Assembly (NCBI RefSeq): GCF_034093315.1
Contig: NZ_CP139300.1
Coordinates: forward strand, 310,001 to 374,000
Direction: 5' to 3'
DNA length: 64,000 nt
Origin: Prochlorococcus sp. MIT 1314
GTDB taxonomy: Bacteria; Cyanobacteriota; Cyanobacteriia; PCC-6307; Cyanobiaceae
Shown piece by piece: positions 51,244-63,448 of this stretch. Under the pieces are notes generated by a model. That model did not search any database. It was not told where the DNA came from and worked only from the letters and a program-made list of their open reading frames with translations. Positions within the stretch are counted from its first letter, which is position 1; every line of letters begins with the position of its first letter. The translations under genes were made by a program, and so were the position numbers.

Positions 51244-54200
51244 ATGTTTACGCAGGTCCGCTCAGCAAACCGCAGAGTATCTCCTGTTGAGGATAACAAA
51301 CACAAAGTTGTAATAAAAGCAGTTTATGTTGTCCTTGAGCCACAATACCAAAATTCCTTAACGGAAGCTGCAAAGTCAATAAATAAGATGAATGGGCCAA
51401 TAGGTATTGACCTTAGCGGCTATCTTATAGAAGAACTCAGAAATGATAGTAATTTTGAAGATTTCAAAAAAGATATAGCTAATGCAGATATATTTGTTGC
51501 TTCTCTAATTTTCATCGAAGATCTTGCTCAAAAAGTAGTTGATGCAGTATCTCCATATAAAGACAAACTTAAAGCATCAATTATTTTCCCCTCTATGCCA
51601 GAGGTAATGAGATTAAATAAGTTAGGTTCATTTAGTATGGCCCAACTTGGTCAATCTAAAAGTATTATTGGAGATTTAATAAAAAAGAAAAAAGAATCTG
51701 ATGGTGCAAGTTTCCAAGATTCAATGTTGAAATTACTAAATACACTACCGTCAATACTTAAATATCTACCAGTTGAAAAAGCTCAAGATGCAAGAACATT
51801 TATTTTAAGTTTTCAGTACTGGTTAGGTGGTACTACTGAGAACTTAAAAAACTTCTTGTTAATGATTTCTGAAAAGTACGCTGTTTCAGAGAACATTAAG
51901 GATCAAATAGAAGAATTCAAAATTCAAGACCCTGAAACATTTCCAGATTTGGGAATTTGGCATCCTATAGCGCCCTGTATGTTTGAAAGTCTCAAAGAAT
52001 ATCAAAATTGGGAAAATAATAGGAAAGATATAAAGCCGAAAGATGACAAAACACCAACAATAGGTTTAGTGCTTCAAAGGAGTCATATAGTTACTGGAGA
52101 TGATGCTCATTACGTTGCTGTTATTCAAGAATTGGAATACAGAGGTGCGAGAGTACTTCCTATCTTCTGTGGGGGTCTAGATTTTTCTAAACCAGTAAAT
52201 GAATTCTATTATGATTCAATAAATAAAGATCAACCTATAGTTGATGGAGTTGTATCTCTAACTGGATTTGCACTAGTTGGTGGGCCAGCGAGACAAGATC
52301 ATCCTAGAGCTATTGAAGCTCTAAAAAGGCTAAACAGACCCTATATGGTTGCACTTCCATTAGTCTTCCAAACAACACAAGAATGGGAAGATAGTGATCT
52401 AGGGTTACACCCAGTTCAGGTAGCACTTCAGATTGCAATCCCAGAGCTTGATGGTGCTATTGAACCTATTATTCTCTCAGGTCGTGATGATGCCACAGGT
52501 AAGGCGCATACGCTCCAAGATAGAGTTGATGTAATCGCTGAAAGAGCCATAAAATGGTCAACCTTAAGGGTTAAGAAAAGAAAGGACAAAAAATTAGCTA
52601 TTACAGTATTTAGTTTCCCACCAGACAAAGGAAATGTTGGTACGGCAGCATACTTGAATGTTTTCGGTTCAATTTATAGAGTACTTCTTGAAATGAAATC
52701 GAAAGGATATCAAATTGATGACCTTCCAAGTAATTCAAAAGAATTAATGGAAAAAGTAATTAACAACCCTGAAGCAATGGATGGTTCTCCGGAGTTAAAT
52801 ATTGCTCATAAGATGTCAGTAAAAGAATATGAAGAGTTCACACCATATTCACAAAGACTTGAAGAGAATTGGGGTAAACCTCCTGGCAATCTAAATAGTG
52901 ACGGACAAAATCTTCTAATCTATGGAAAACATTTTGGAAATGTTTTTATAGGAGTTCAACCTACATTCGGTTATGAAGGTGATCCAATGAGATTACTTTA
53001 TTCAAGAAGTGCGAGTCCTCACCACGGTTTTGCTGCTTATTACACCTATGTAGAAAAAATCTGGGGTGCTGATGCTGTTCTTCATTTTGGAACTCACGGC
53101 TCACTTGAATTTATGCCAGGGAAACAGATGGGTATGAGTGAAACATGCTATCCGGATTCCCTGATTGGATCATTACCTAATTTGTATTACTATGCTGCGA
53201 ATAATCCTTCTGAAGCAACAATTGCGAAGAGAAGAGGGTATGCTTCAACCATAAGCTATTTAACTCCTCCTGCAGAAAATGCAGGACTCTACAAAGGACT
53301 TAAAGAACTAAGTGAACTCGTTGGTTCTTATCAACAACTAAGAGAAAATAGTAGGGGTATTCAAATTGTTAATGCAATAGTTGAGACTTCTAAACAATGC
53401 AACCTTGACAAAGATGTAGAGCTCCCTTCAAAAGACATAGAAGAACTTTCTTTAGATGAAAGAGATTTATTTGTGGGTAATGTCTATAAACAATTGATGG
53501 AAATTGAAAGTAGATTATTACCTTGCGGTCTTCATACTATTGGAGAAGCCCCAACAGCAGAAGAAGCTGTTGCAACACTTGTAAATATTGCCTCTTTAGA
53601 AAGAGAACAAGAGGGATTAAGATCTCTTCCTGGACTACTTGCAGAATCCATAGGTCTAACTATTGAACAAATTTATGATGGTAATAATAAAGGTGAACTT
53701 AAATTTGTAGAGTTAAATGAAAAAATTATAAAGACAGCAAGAGAATCGATTTTTGCGATGGTCAACTCTTTAAAAATAGTTGATGGCAGAGTTTATTTAG
53801 AGAAATCACTTCTTTCTAAACTTTTTGACTTACTTAAAGTATTTGGTCTAAATTTACCAACCGCTTGGCTTAGAGTCTGTCGATTAAATGGCTTTAATGA
53901 AGTTAATCAGAAGGAATTAAATAAATTATTTGACTACTTACTTTTCTGTTTAGAACAAGTCTGTGCAGACAAAGAAATGGATAGTCTCATTAAAGCTTTA
54001 GATGGAAATTATGTTTTACCTGGACCAGGGGGAGATCCTATAAGAAATCCAGGTGTTTTGCCCAGTGGTAAAAATATCCATGCACTTGATCCTCAATCAA
54101 TTCCAACTACTGCAGCAGTGGCTGCAGCAAAGTCTGTTGTTGATAAATTGATTGAAAGACAAAAGGAAGAACAAGGAACGTGGCCTGAAACAATTGCTTG

Positions 54201-55254
54201 CGTTTTATGGGGTACTGACAACATCAAAACTTATGGAGAATCGTTAGCACAAATCCTATGGTTTGTTGGTGTAAAACCAAAGCCAGACTCTGTTGGGAGA
54301 ATTAACAAATTAGAATTAATACCATTAGAAGAATTAGGGAGACCAAGAATAGATGTAGTAGTTAACTGTTCTGGGGTATTTAGAGACCTATTTATAAATC
54401 AAATGGCATTAATAGATCAGGCAGTCAAATTAGCGGCTGAGGCTGATGAACCTTTGGAGTCTAACTTTGTAAGAAAGCATTCATTAGAACAAGCAGAAAA
54501 AGAAGGCACCTCTGTAAGAGAGGCTTCATCAAGAGTATTCTCTAATGCAAGTGGAAGTTACAGTTCCAACGTTAATTTAGCCGTAGAAAATTCAACTTGG
54601 GAGGAAGAAAATGAATTACAAGAAATGTATTTATCCCGCAAGACGTATGCTTTTAATGCTGATAATCCTGGTGAAATGAATCAAAAAAGAGATGTATTTG
54701 AATCTGTTATGAAAACAGCAGATGTCACATTCCAAAACCTTGATTCTTCAGAGATTTCTCTTACAGATGTGAGTCATTATTTTGATTCAGATCCAACTAA
54801 ATTAATTAAAACACTAAGAGATGACGGCAAAGAACCTAGTAGTTATATAGCAGATACTACCACTTCTAATGCTCAAGTTAGAACACTTGGAGAGACTATC
54901 AGATTAGACTCAAGGACAAAACTTTTAAATCCTAAGTGGTACGAAGGTATGCTCAAATCTGGATATGAAGGAGTTAGAGAGCTTTCTAACAGACTTAATT
55001 ACACTCTTGGTTGGAGTGCGACAAGTGGTCAAGTAGATAATTTCGTGTATGAAGAAACTAATGAAACATTTATAAATGACGCAGAGATGAGAAAAAGATT
55101 AATGGATCTAAACCCTAATAGTTTTAGAAGAATAGTTGGTACTTTACTAGAAGTTAATGGAAGAGGTTATTGGGAAACATCAGATGAAAATATTGAACAG
55201 TTGAAGGAACTTTATCAAGAGGTAGAGGATAAGATAGAAGGTGTAAAAGAATAA
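51244..55254 (+). CDS. chlH: Magnesium chelatase subunit H
   Basis: ChlH binds protoporphyrin IX and inserts magnesium with the ChlI/ChlD ATPase. The 1336-aa length is typical. Blocks: the N-terminal domain with [13 protein letters not shown] and [38 protein letters not shown], then [19 protein letters not shown] (equivalent to CobN HIGKHGTVEWLPGK), [20 protein letters not shown] and the C-terminal [20 protein letters not shown]. It is the first committed step to chlorophyll. The ATG at 51244 begins [12 protein letters not shown], the usual start. Confidence 0.98.
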   Translation: MFTQVRSANRRVSPVEDNKHKVVIKAVYVVLEPQYQNSLTEAAKSINKMNGPIGIDLSGYLIEELRNDSNFEDFKKDIANADIFVASLIFIEDLAQKVVDAVSPYKDKLKASIIFPSMPEVMRLNKLGSFSMAQLGQSKSIIGDLIKKKKESDGASFQDSMLKLLNTLPSILKYLPVEKAQDARTFILSFQYWLGGTTENLKNFLLMISEKYAVSENIKDQIEEFKIQDPETFPDLGIWHPIAPCMFESLKEYQNWENNRKDIKPKDDKTPTIGLVLQRSHIVTGDDAHYVAVIQELEYRGARVLPIFCGGLDFSKPVNEFYYDSINKDQPIVDGVVSLTGFALVGGPARQDHPRAIEALKRLNRPYMVALPLVFQTTQEWEDSDLGLHPVQVALQIAIPELDGAIEPIILSGRDDATGKAHTLQDRVDVIAERAIKWSTLRVKKRKDKKLAITVFSFPPDKGNVGTAAYLNVFGSIYRVLLEMKSKGYQIDDLPSNSKELMEKVINNPEAMDGSPELNIAHKMSVKEYEEFTPYSQRLEENWGKPPGNLNSDGQNLLIYGKHFGNVFIGVQPTFGYEGDPMRLLYSRSASPHHGFAAYYTYVEKIWGADAVLHFGTHGSLEFMPGKQMGMSETCYPDSLIGSLPNLYYYAANNPSEATIAKRRGYASTISYLTPPAENAGLYKGLKELSELVGSYQQLRENSRGIQIVNAIVETSKQCNLDKDVELPSKDIEELSLDERDLFVGNVYKQLMEIESRLLPCGLHTIGEAPTAEEAVATLVNIASLEREQEGLRSLPGLLAESIGLTIEQIYDGNNKGELKFVELNEKIIKTARESIFAMVNSLKIVDGRVYLEKSLLSKLFDLLKVFGLNLPTAWLRVCRLNGFNEVNQKELNKLFDYLLFCLEQVCADKEMDSLIKALDGNYVLPGPGGDPIRNPGVLPSGKNIHALDPQSIPTTAAVAAAKSVVDKLIERQKEEQGTWPETIACVLWGTDNIKTYGESLAQILWFVGVKPKPDSVGRINKLELIPLEELGRPRIDVVVNCSGVFRDLFINQMALIDQAVKLAAEADEPLESNFVRKHSLEQAEKEGTSVREASSRVFSNASGSYSSNVNLAVENSTWEEENELQEMYLSRKTYAFNADNPGEMNQKRDVFESVMKTADVTFQNLDSSEISLTDVSHYFDSDPTKLIKTLRDDGKEPSSYIADTTTSNAQVRTLGETIRLDSRTKLLNPKWYEGMLKSGYEGVRELSNRLNYTLGWSATSGQVDNFVYEETNETFINDAEMRKRLMDLNPNSFRRIVGTLLEVNGRGYWETSDENIEQLKELYQEVEDKIEGVKE

Positions 55255-55262
55255 ATTCTTTA

Positions 55263-56117
55263 TTATTTTCTATAAATCCTATCGGCAACTTTTAGAATTT
55301 GATAATTCATTTTCACATTATGAACTCTCACTATATCAATATGTAATTGAGAACAGAGACAACTTACTGCAAGTGTGCCTATATCTCTTTCTTTAGGATT
55401 TACTTCATTTAAGATTTCCCCTATAAATCTTTTTCTTGATGCACCAATTAAAATTGGCAATTTTAAATTTTTAAAAACATCTAAGTTTTTTAAAATTTCC
55501 AGATTTTGATTTAAATCCTTTGAAAAACCAATACCTGGATCGATAATAATACTTTTTTTAGATATATTTTTCTCTAAAGCATTTTTTATTAAACTTTCAA
55601 GAGACAACTTAACCTCACTCAATAAATTATCATATTTGGAAAGTTTATTCATATTTTGACTATTTCCACGACTATGGGTAATGACAAATGGGCAGTTAAA
55701 TTTTGAAACGACCTCCAAAATTTCTTTATCTCTCCTTCCTCCAGTGATATCATTTATCCAATTAGCCCCATTTAAAAGTGCTTCGTAAGCTACCTCAGAA
55801 TTAAAAGTATCAATAGAAATTAAAATATCTGGATATTCAGATTTTATTAATTTCAAATATGGTATTAACCTTTTTATTTCCACATTAGGTCCAACTTCTT
55901 CAGCCCCAGGCCTCGTACTCTGGGCACCAAGATCAATAATATCTGCACCATTGCACAAAAATTGATTAACTTGGTCTAAAACTTTTTTTGCTGAATTTAA
56001 ATCTCCACCATCACTAAATGAATCAGGAGTTAAATTAATAACTCCCATAATTGAAGTTTTGTCTCCCCAGCCTTGTGGCCATGGGTTTGTCTTATTGATA
56101 ATTTGCAATTCTGGCAA
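55263..56117 (-). CDS. folP: Dihydropteroate synthase
   Basis: FolP joins p-aminobenzoate to the pterin diphosphate in folate synthesis. Motifs: [16 protein letters not shown] near the N-terminus, [15 protein letters not shown], a central [27 protein letters not shown] and [14 protein letters not shown]. The 284-aa length is normal. It overlaps the end of tpiA by 26 bases, so the two are translated from one transcript. It converges on chlH, with eight bases between stops. Confidence 0.95.
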   Translation of the reverse strand: MPELQIINKTNPWPQGWGDKTSIMGVINLTPDSFSDGGDLNSAKKVLDQVNQFLCNGADIIDLGAQSTRPGAEEVGPNVEIKRLIPYLKLIKSEYPDILISIDTFNSEVAYEALLNGANWINDITGGRRDKEILEVVSKFNCPFVITHSRGNSQNMNKLSKYDNLLSEVKLSLESLIKNALEKNISKKSIIIDPGIGFSKDLNQNLEILKNLDVFKNLKLPILIGASRKRFIGEILNEVNPKERDIGTLAVSCLCSQLHIDIVRVHNVKMNYQILKVADRIYRK

Positions 56118-56817
56118 AACTATTAGGATCTAATGAAGCTCCTCCCACTAAAACTCCATCTATGTCACTCATTGACATAATTTCGTCAATATTATTAGGT
56201 TTAACAGATCCTCCATATTGAATAATCACTTCTTCAAAGCCTATTAATTTTCTAATCAATGCACATATTTTATTAGCGTCTTTAGGCTCACAAGTTTTAC
56301 CTGTTCCAATAGCCCATATTGGTTCGTAGGCTACTATAAGATTTGATGGATCTGTATTTTCTAACCCTTGTTCAACTTGTCTAGTAATAACTCTATCTGC
56401 TTCCCCTCTTTCTCTTTGCTCTAATGTTTCTCCAACGCAAACTATGGGAGTAAGTCCACTATATTGAGCAAAAACGGCTCTTTTATTAATTTGTTCATCA
56501 CTTTCACTAAAATATTTCCTGGGTTCACTATGACCAACTATTGCATATGAGACTCGATGTTCAAGAAGCATTTTTGGAGATATTTCCGCCGTAAATGCTC
56601 CTTCATCTTCCCAATGAATATTTTGACTTGCAATATCTAAATAATCAAAATCAGAATAATTAGAAAAGGTTGAAATAGCTGTAAAAGGGGGAGCAATAAC
56701 AACTTTACGATCATTTTTTATATTTTTTATTAAAGGGATAAACTCTTCTAAATAAGACTTTGTCCCAGCACAAGTCATGTGCATTTTCCAATTACCAGCA
56801 ATAACAGATTTTCTCAA
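56092..56817 (-). CDS. tpiA: Triosephosphate isomerase
   Basis: TpiA interconverts dihydroxyacetone phosphate and glyceraldehyde 3-phosphate in glycolysis and the Calvin cycle. Visible motifs: [12 protein letters not shown], the catalytic His in [13 protein letters not shown], the catalytic Glu in [15 protein letters not shown], and the phosphate loops [12 protein letters not shown] and [14 protein letters not shown]. The 241-aa length is slightly short but complete. It overlaps folP by 26 bases. Confidence 0.97.
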   Translation of the reverse strand: MRKSVIAGNWKMHMTCAGTKSYLEEFIPLIKNIKNDRKVVIAPPFTAISTFSNYSDFDYLDIASQNIHWEDEGAFTAEISPKMLLEHRVSYAIVGHSEPRKYFSESDEQINKRAVFAQYSGLTPIVCVGETLEQRERGEADRVITRQVEQGLENTDPSNLIVAYEPIWAIGTGKTCEPKDANKICALIRKLIGFEEVIIQYGGSVKPNNIDEIMSMSDIDGVLVGGASLDPNSFARIANYQ

Positions 56818-56869
56818 AATACTATCTCCAAGAAAATCATATTAATATAAACTGAGCTGAATAGGTCGA

Positions 56870-57046
56870 CTAATCAAAAATTAATTCATTTTTTAGAAAC
56901 ATAACTTTATCTCCCTTATTTAACTTTCTTCCCCTTCTAGTTTCAATCAAACCATTAACTTTAACTGATCCAGATTTAATGAAAATTTTTGCCTCTCCAC
57001 CAGAAGTTACCAAATTTTTCCATTTTAAGAATTGATCTAATTTCAT
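56870..57046 (-). CDS. S4-domain RNA-binding protein
   Basis: A 58-aa protein that is almost entirely an S4 domain: MKLDQFLKWKNLVTSGGEAK, then IKSGSVKVNGLIETRRGRK. The start is the ATG at 57044-57046; a longer frame from 57097 adds hydrophobic residues not seen in the family. It resembles YaaA/YbcJ-type small S4 proteins, which bind structured RNA. It lies 52 bases upstream of tpiA on the same strand and is divergent from the ABC transporter gene. Confidence 0.88.
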   Translation of the reverse strand: MKLDQFLKWKNLVTSGGEAKIFIKSGSVKVNGLIETRRGRKLNKGDKVMFLKNELIFD

Positions 57047-57103
57047 TGTTTTGTGTATCAAATAATATTGATAAAGTAGGATAAATAATAAATACATAAT
57101 ATC

Positions 57104-58810
57104 TTGCGATTAATACCTCCAGTCAGACCATATTCAAATAGGTTTATTAAGGGTTTTATATGCATGCTTATTTATGTAGCTTGTTGGCCTTTGTTAGCTT
57201 ATTTAGCTGGAAACTTAATCCCAGCAATTGGATCTGGTGATCTCTCAAAAGTTTCTAACATAATACTTAATTCATTATTAGTATTTTTAATTCAAAAAAT
57301 TGCTCAATTTGGACAGGATGTTTTTATAGCAAAACCATCTTTAGAAATTAGCGAAATAATGAGAGGTAATTTATTTAGCAAAATTCAAAAAATTGATATG
57401 AATTCTGTTGAAAAGCTATCAGCGGGGGATATCACATATAGACTTACAGAAGATGCCGACAGAGTAAGCGAAGTCATTTATAAAACAGCTCAGGATACTA
57501 TTCCATGTACCTTACAATTATTAGCGGTAATAATATATATGTTTTATTTAGATTGGTCACTCACTTTGTCAACGTTTGTATTGGCCCCATTGATTATTCT
57601 TTCAGTTAATAGTTTTGGAAGAAAAGTTTTATTAGCATCTGAAAAAAGTCAAGAATCAACTAGTAACTTAGCAGGATTAATAGGAGAATCTATTAATGGA
57701 ATCTCAACGATAAGAGCTTTTGCTGCCGAAAATTGGATTGAGAATAGATTTTATAAAAGATTAAGTGCAAATAAAAAAGCAAAATATAAAACATTAAAAT
57801 TACTAGCATTTCAGCATCCTGTTGTAGGTTTTGTAGAAGCATTTGGAATATTAGCAATATTAGGATTAGGAGCCGCAAGAATTAATCTAGGCCTTCTGAC
57901 TAGTGAAGAATTTAGTAGTTTTTTTGCTGCAATATTGATGCTTATCGATCCAATAAGCCATGTGAGTACGAATTTTAATGACTATAAACAGGCAGAAGCA
58001 TCAATAAAAAGGTTAAAAAAAATAAATCTAGAACCCATCGAAGATGATAAAGAAAATTTAAAACGTATATCAAATATTGAAGGCAAAATAAGTTTCAAGA
58101 AAGTAGATTTTGAATACAAAAGAGATAATCAAGTTCTTAAAAATATAAATTTAGAAATTAAAAAAGGTGAAGTTACAGCTTTTGTTGGAGCATCAGGGGC
58201 TGGTAAGAGTACAATGATGGCCTTAATATTAAAATTTCTAACCCCAAATAAAGGAGAAATCTTTATTGATGATAAAAATCTTAAATTATTAAATACAAAA
58301 GATATAAGAAAAAATATTGCATTAGTTCAACAACAGCCTTTCTTATTTTCTGGAAGGATTATTGATGTAATAAGAATGGGAAGGAATTATACCAAAGAAG
58401 AAGTTATAGAATCAGCAAAAAAATCAAATGCTCACTGCTTCATTCAAAAGCTGCCAAATAAATATGAAACAAATATAACTGAAAGAGGGTCAAATTTTTC
58501 AGGTGGTCAGATACAGAGGATAGCAATTGCAAGAGCAATATTAGGAAATCCATCCATTCTTCTCCTAGATGAGGCAACAAGTGCATTAGATGCAGAATCA
58601 GAATCAGAAGTTCAAGAAGGTCTTAATAGAGCCATGAAAAATAGAACTGTTATTGTAATTGCTCATAGATTAGCTACTACTCAGGAAGCAGATAAAATAG
58701 TTGTCTTCGATAAGGGAGAAATTATTGAGGTTGGGAAACATATTGATTTACTTAATGAAAATGGAATTTATAAAGAATTATGTGAAAAACAATTGATTAA
58801 GAAATTATAA
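57104..58810 (+). CDS. ABC exporter half-transporter (MsbA/LmrA-like)
   Basis: The 568-aa protein fuses a six-helix membrane domain (about 15-285) with a nucleotide-binding domain. Walker A is AFVGASGAGKSTMM, the Q loop follows in LVQQQPFLFSG, the signature is NFSGGQIQRIAIARAI, Walker B is ILLLDEATSALDA, and the H loop is VIVIAHRLAT. It must dimerise to work. The fold is that of lipid and multidrug exporters; the substrate is unknown. The start is TTG at 57104, since no earlier start lies in frame before a stop. Confidence 0.92.
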   Translation: MRLIPPVRPYSNRFIKGFICMLIYVACWPLLAYLAGNLIPAIGSGDLSKVSNIILNSLLVFLIQKIAQFGQDVFIAKPSLEISEIMRGNLFSKIQKIDMNSVEKLSAGDITYRLTEDADRVSEVIYKTAQDTIPCTLQLLAVIIYMFYLDWSLTLSTFVLAPLIILSVNSFGRKVLLASEKSQESTSNLAGLIGESINGISTIRAFAAENWIENRFYKRLSANKKAKYKTLKLLAFQHPVVGFVEAFGILAILGLGAARINLGLLTSEEFSSFFAAILMLIDPISHVSTNFNDYKQAEASIKRLKKINLEPIEDDKENLKRISNIEGKISFKKVDFEYKRDNQVLKNINLEIKKGEVTAFVGASGAGKSTMMALILKFLTPNKGEIFIDDKNLKLLNTKDIRKNIALVQQQPFLFSGRIIDVIRMGRNYTKEEVIESAKKSNAHCFIQKLPNKYETNITERGSNFSGGQIQRIAIARAILGNPSILLLDEATSALDAESESEVQEGLNRAMKNRTVIVIAHRLATTQEADKIVVFDKGEIIEVGKHIDLLNENGIYKELCEKQLIKKL

Positions 58811-58839
58811 TAATAACTTATTAATAAAAAGTTAAATCC

Positions 58840-59058
58840 ATGAGTGAAAGCACAAATGAATCTGGCAATCCAGTTTTAACCTTTGAAGGTAAGAAGTATC
58901 TGATAAATGAACTTTCTAAAGATATAAAAGAATCAATAAAAGGGTTACAAATAGCTGAAACACAACTTAAAATGCATGAAGATACATTGAAATTACTTTC
59001 AATAAGTAGAAACTCTCTAGCTAATCAATTGAGAGAAAAACTAAAAAACATAGATTAA
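58840..59058 (+). CDS. DUF6447 family small protein
   Basis: The 72-aa product has VLTFEGKKYLINELSKDIKE followed by a helix (LQIAETQLKMHEDTLKLLSI) with heptad-like spacing, so it may dimerise. The pattern is that of DUF6447, a small bacterial family of unknown function. The N-terminal ten residues are polar and probably flexible. It lies 29 bases after the ABC transporter gene on the same strand and converges on carB, with four bases between stops. Confidence 0.75.
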   Translation: MSESTNESGNPVLTFEGKKYLINELSKDIKESIKGLQIAETQLKMHEDTLKLLSISRNSLANQLREKLKNID

Positions 59059-59062
59059 AGTT

Positions 59063-62000
59063 TTAATAATTATGGATTTCTTGTAATGAGTAGGTATCAA
59101 TTTTATTACTTCGCAAAGCTTTTATTGCTTTAATGGCTGCCTTTGCTCCAGGGATGGTTGTAAAGGTTGGAATATTATATTCTAAAGCAGCTCGTCTTAA
59201 ATATGCGTCATCATGTAGAGCCTGGGATCCTATTGGAGTATTAATTATTAATTGAACAAGTCCAGAACGAATTAGGTCTTCTATATTTGGTCTACCTTCA
59301 TGTACTTTTAAAACCTCTTCAACTTGAATGCCTAAATTAACCAAATATGAGGCTGTACCTTTTGTCGCAATTAATTTAAAACCTAAAATTAACAATTCCT
59401 TTGCAATTTCTTCAAGATTCTTTTTATCTAAGTCATTAGTGGACAAAAAAGCTACTCCATCAGAAGGGACACCATTTCCTGCTGCCAATTCAGACTTAGC
59501 ATAAGCAATTCCAAAATCTTTAGCTAAACCCATTACTTCACCTGTTGATCTCATTTCTGGACCAAGGAGTGTATCAGATCCAGGAAATCTTTTAAAAGGC
59601 AAAACAGCTTCTTTTACTGCCTGATATTTTGGAGAAAATTCCTTGGTAAAATCAATCTCTTGTAATGTAAAGCCTAGCATTAACTGGGTAGCTAATTTTG
59701 CAACTGGTTTTCCTATGGCCTTTGAAACAAATGGGACAGTTCTAGAAGCTCTTGGATTTGCCTCAAGAATAAATAACTTGTGTTCTTTGTTATTTAAATT
59801 TGTCACTGCAAATTGCAAATTTATTAAACCAACAACTTTTAGTCTTTTTGCAATTAATGTAGTCCACTTCTTTACAGTATCTAAAGTCGGTTTTGAGAGA
59901 GAAATGGAAGGTAAACAGCAAGCTGAATCTCCAGAATGAATTCCTGCAGGTTCCACATGTTCCATTAGACCAGCAATTACAACAGAACCTTCTGAATCAC
60001 ATAAAGCATCTACATCTATCTCAATAGCATTATTCAAATATTGATCAAGAAGAATTGGATGATCAGGGGATACCTTAACTGCTTCAGAGATATATCTAGA
60101 TAATTCATTCTCATCTTTAACAATTTCCATTGCCCTGCCTCCTAAAACATAAGAGGGCCTTACAACCAAAGGGAATCCTATATTTTTTGCAACAGTCTGA
60201 GCTTCATTTTGATTACGTGCCATACCATTTAAAGGTTGCCTAATACTTAATTCATTAAGTATTTTTGTAAACTCCTCTCTATCTTCTGCTAAATCGATTG
60301 AGGTTGGAGAAGTCCCAAGAATTTTTGATCCAGTTCTGACACCATCATTAGATTTAAGCCATTCAAATAAAGGTAATGATAATTTTAGTGGAGTTTGACC
60401 TCCGAATTGAACAATCAAACCATAGGGGTTTTCGGCCTCTATTATGTTGATAACATCCTCAAAAGTTACAGGCTCAAAATATAAAATATCGCTAGTATCG
60501 TAATCGGTAGATACAGTTTCAGGGTTACTATTGACAATTATTGTTTGGTATTTATTTGTAGAAGCTTGATAGGAAGCATGACAACAACAATAATCAAATT
60601 CTATTCCCTGACCAATTCTGTTGGGGCCCCCCCCAAGAATCATAATTTTTTTTGATTTATTATCTTTTGAAATCTCGCTATCAAAAATTTGAGAATTTAA
60701 ATTAACAAAAGACTCTTCATAAGTTGAATAATGATAAGGAGTTGAGGATGAGAATTCTGCAGAACATGTATCAACAGTTTTATAAATTGGTATTACATTC
60801 ATGTCTTTTCTATATCTTCTTACTTCAAAAAACTCTGAATTAGTTAACTTTGCTATTTGTTGATCTGAGAACCCTAATTGTTTAGCATTTAGCATCAAAT
60901 CTCTATCCAAATCAAAAAGTTCTTTTTCTTTCAAAAAATCATTTTCAAAATTAAAGATATTACGCAATTTTTCGATAAACCATGAATCTATATTAGTTAC
61001 TTCTTGAATATAAGAATTAGATTTCCCCAGCTGCATAGCTTTTTTAATTATAAGAATTCTTTCAGATGTAGGGTTTCTTAAACTGTTCTTTAAGTCATTC
61101 TCGTTCTTAGATTCATCTAGTAAATCACATTCCCATCCACAAATACCAACTTCTAAGGACCTTAATGCTTTCTGAAATGATTCTTCAAAAGAACGACCGA
61201 TTGCCATTGACTCACCAACTGACTTCATAGCTGTGCTTAAGGTATTTGATGTCCCTTTAAATTTTTCAAAAGCAAACCTAGGAATTTTGGTGACAACGTA
61301 ATCAATTGACGGTTCAAAACATGCAGGTGTCTTTTTTGTGATGTCGTTAATAATCTCATCAAGTTTATATCCAACAGATAATAAAGCTGCAATCTTAGCT
61401 ATGGGGAATCCAGTTGCTTTACTTGCCAAAGCAGAGGATCTACTTACGCGAGGGTTCATTTCTATGACAATTACTTCTCCATTAGTTGGATTTATTGCAA
61501 ATTGAATATTACTTCCCCCAGTTTCAACTCCTACTTCTCTGATGATTTTCAATGACAAATCCCTCAATCTCTGATATTCCTTATCTGTTAAGGTCTGTGC
61601 GGGAGCTACTGTAATTGAATCTCCAGTGTGGACACCCATTGGATCTAAATTCTCAATACTGCAAACTATTACAACGTTGTCTGCATTATCTCTCATGACC
61701 TCTAATTCAAACTCTTTCCACCCAATAAGTGATTTCTCAATCAATATCTGATTACTAGGACTTTCTTCTAAACCTGTTTTACATAATTCGATAAATTCTT
61801 CAAGGTTATATGCGATTCCGCCTCCAACACCACCTAAAGTAAATGCCGGCCTTATTATAAGAGGATAAGAATTAATTTTTTTTGATACCTCCTTTGCTTC
61901 ATTTAAATTAGATGCTATCCCAGATGGGCATACATTTACATTTATTTTTTCCATCGATTCCTTAAACAACTTTCTATCTTCAGCCTTTTTAATAGCTTGC

Positions 62001-62359
62001 AAATCAGCTCCAATTAATTCAACATTATTTTTTTTCAAAAAATCTAAATCTGATAATTTAACCGCAAGATTCAAAGCGGTTTGACCTCCCATCGTGGGTA
62101 GTATTGCATCTGGTTTTTCTCTTAGAATGATCTGAGAAACAATTTCAGGAGTTAATGGTTCAATATATGTTTTGCTTGCGATCTCAGGATCAGTCATTAT
62201 TGATGCCGGATTTGAATTTATCAATATGATTTCATAACCAGCTTTTCTTAAAGCTTTGCAAGCTTGAGTACCAGAATAATCAAATTCGCAAGCTTGTCCT
62301 ATAACAATTGGTCCTGAACCTAAAATAAGAATTTTCTTAAGATCACCTCTTTGAGGCAT
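59063..62359 (-). CDS. carB: Carbamoyl-phosphate synthase large subunit
   Basis: CarB makes carbamoyl phosphate for arginine and pyrimidines from ammonia supplied by CarA. The 1098-aa protein shows the tandem ATP-grasp repeat: [20 protein letters not shown] near the N-terminus and its second copy [20 protein letters not shown] in the middle, NPASIMTD and [22 protein letters not shown], and a C-terminal regulatory domain ([17 protein letters not shown]). It stands divergent from the DUF3318 gene across 107 bases. Confidence 0.97.
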   Translation of the reverse strand: MPQRGDLKKILILGSGPIVIGQACEFDYSGTQACKALRKAGYEIILINSNPASIMTDPEIASKTYIEPLTPEIVSQIILREKPDAILPTMGGQTALNLAVKLSDLDFLKKNNVELIGADLQAIKKAEDRKLFKESMEKINVNVCPSGIASNLNEAKEVSKKINSYPLIIRPAFTLGGVGGGIAYNLEEFIELCKTGLEESPSNQILIEKSLIGWKEFELEVMRDNADNVVIVCSIENLDPMGVHTGDSITVAPAQTLTDKEYQRLRDLSLKIIREVGVETGGSNIQFAINPTNGEVIVIEMNPRVSRSSALASKATGFPIAKIAALLSVGYKLDEIINDITKKTPACFEPSIDYVVTKIPRFAFEKFKGTSNTLSTAMKSVGESMAIGRSFEESFQKALRSLEVGICGWECDLLDESKNENDLKNSLRNPTSERILIIKKAMQLGKSNSYIQEVTNIDSWFIEKLRNIFNFENDFLKEKELFDLDRDLMLNAKQLGFSDQQIAKLTNSEFFEVRRYRKDMNVIPIYKTVDTCSAEFSSSTPYHYSTYEESFVNLNSQIFDSEISKDNKSKKIMILGGGPNRIGQGIEFDYCCCHASYQASTNKYQTIIVNSNPETVSTDYDTSDILYFEPVTFEDVINIIEAENPYGLIVQFGGQTPLKLSLPLFEWLKSNDGVRTGSKILGTSPTSIDLAEDREEFTKILNELSIRQPLNGMARNQNEAQTVAKNIGFPLVVRPSYVLGGRAMEIVKDENELSRYISEAVKVSPDHPILLDQYLNNAIEIDVDALCDSEGSVVIAGLMEHVEPAGIHSGDSACCLPSISLSKPTLDTVKKWTTLIAKRLKVVGLINLQFAVTNLNNKEHKLFILEANPRASRTVPFVSKAIGKPVAKLATQLMLGFTLQEIDFTKEFSPKYQAVKEAVLPFKRFPGSDTLLGPEMRSTGEVMGLAKDFGIAYAKSELAAGNGVPSDGVAFLSTNDLDKKNLEEIAKELLILGFKLIATKGTASYLVNLGIQVEEVLKVHEGRPNIEDLIRSGLVQLIINTPIGSQALHDDAYLRRAALEYNIPTFTTIPGAKAAIKAIKALRSNKIDTYSLQEIHNY

Positions 62360-62466
62360 AATTTAAACCTTTATTTATTTCATGCTACTTATAAATCATC
62401 AGATGTTAATCAAGTTACTTGAAAAGCAACATTTGTTTCTATAGTATTGAAAGAAAATAATTTTTT

Positions 62467-63105
62467 ATGAGCGAACTTCAGCGACTTAAAAGTTTGTTGC
62501 CTCCAGAGAATGAAAGTTGGGTATTTGTTGAAGCTGCTGCCGCTATAGACCCACCTTTGATAATGCTTGAGGAGATTGGTCGTGACGAAGTAGAAATTCA
62601 AATAGATTTAGATGAATGGGATAACTTTGCTATTGACCACAGAAATTTGTTATTTTGGCACGAGGTAGGAAAAATTCAAAATGACGCTATTCCAAGAGAT
62701 GGATGGGAAATGGCCGCTCTTGCAATTGGTCTTGGAGGAGCAATTGGGGAATTATGGGTACAAGATGGATTGCTTTTATTACTGGCGCTTGGTTTATCAA
62801 GTTTTGCAGGGTATAGATTATATTTAAAGAATAATTCTGAAAAGAAACTCCAAGATGCTATTTTTGCAGATGAAAGAGCTATAGACCTTGCTTGTAGATT
62901 TGGATACAGCATACCAAATGCTTACAAAAGTCTTGGGGGAGCATTAAAGGAGCTAATTGAGAAAACCAGGAAAAAGAAAAAACGAAGTTTCTTTGAGGAT
63001 AGATTAGATGCCCTAAGAAAAAGTGCTGAAAAAGCCAGATCAGAGTTATCCCAGCAAGAAGGATCAGAAAAATCAGTATCAAGTGAAAATGTATATGGAC
63101 AATAA
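62467..63105 (+). CDS. DUF3318 family membrane protein
   Basis: The 212-aa product starts MSELQRLKSLLPPENESWVF and has the block PPLIMLEEIGRDEVEIQIDLDEWDN, which I associate with DUF3318 of cyanobacteria. One or two hydrophobic helices (about 78-115) are followed by a charged coiled-coil-like C-terminus (RKKKKRSFFEDRLDALRKSA). The function is unknown. The gene overlaps the rsfS start by 11 bases. Confidence 0.78.
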   Translation: MSELQRLKSLLPPENESWVFVEAAAAIDPPLIMLEEIGRDEVEIQIDLDEWDNFAIDHRNLLFWHEVGKIQNDAIPRDGWEMAALAIGLGGAIGELWVQDGLLLLLALGLSSFAGYRLYLKNNSEKKLQDAIFADERAIDLACRFGYSIPNAYKSLGGALKELIEKTRKKKKRSFFEDRLDALRKSAEKARSELSQQEGSEKSVSSENVYGQ

Positions 63106-63439
63106 AAGTTTGGTTTTAATGGCAGCTAAAGCCTGTGATGAAAAAAAGGCAAAAGATATAAAACTTATAAAAATTGATAAAGTCTCTTTCATAAGTGAAT
63201 GGATATTAATTGCAGAGGGATTATCTGATGTACAAGTTAGATCGATAACTAATTCTGTAGAGGGAGATTTGAGAGAGAAGGCTAAAATAGAACCTATAAG
63301 GAAAGAAGGTGTTACAGAGGCAAAATGGGCTCTACTTGATTATGGTGATTTGATTGTAAATATTTTTCAACCAGAAATAAGAAAATATTATGATCTTGAA
63401 TCATTCTGGAGTAATGGAGATAATCTTAAATTCCCATAA
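63095..63439 (+). CDS. rsfS: Ribosomal silencing factor RsfS
   Basis: RsfS (formerly Iojap) binds ribosomal protein L14 on the large subunit and blocks subunit joining during starvation. The preferred start is ATG at 63095, giving MDNKSLVLMAAKACDEKKAK; an ATG six bases upstream is also possible. Conserved parts are KISF-like strands (KIDKVSFISEWILIAEG), LSDVQVRSITNSVE and WALLDYGDLIVNIFQPEIRKYYDLE. The 114-aa length is standard. It overlaps the DUF3318 gene and precedes the CGLD27-like gene by nine bases. Confidence 0.93.
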   Translation: MDNKSLVLMAAKACDEKKAKDIKLIKIDKVSFISEWILIAEGLSDVQVRSITNSVEGDLREKAKIEPIRKEGVTEAKWALLDYGDLIVNIFQPEIRKYYDLESFWSNGDNLKFP

Positions 63440-63448
63440 TTGGTATTT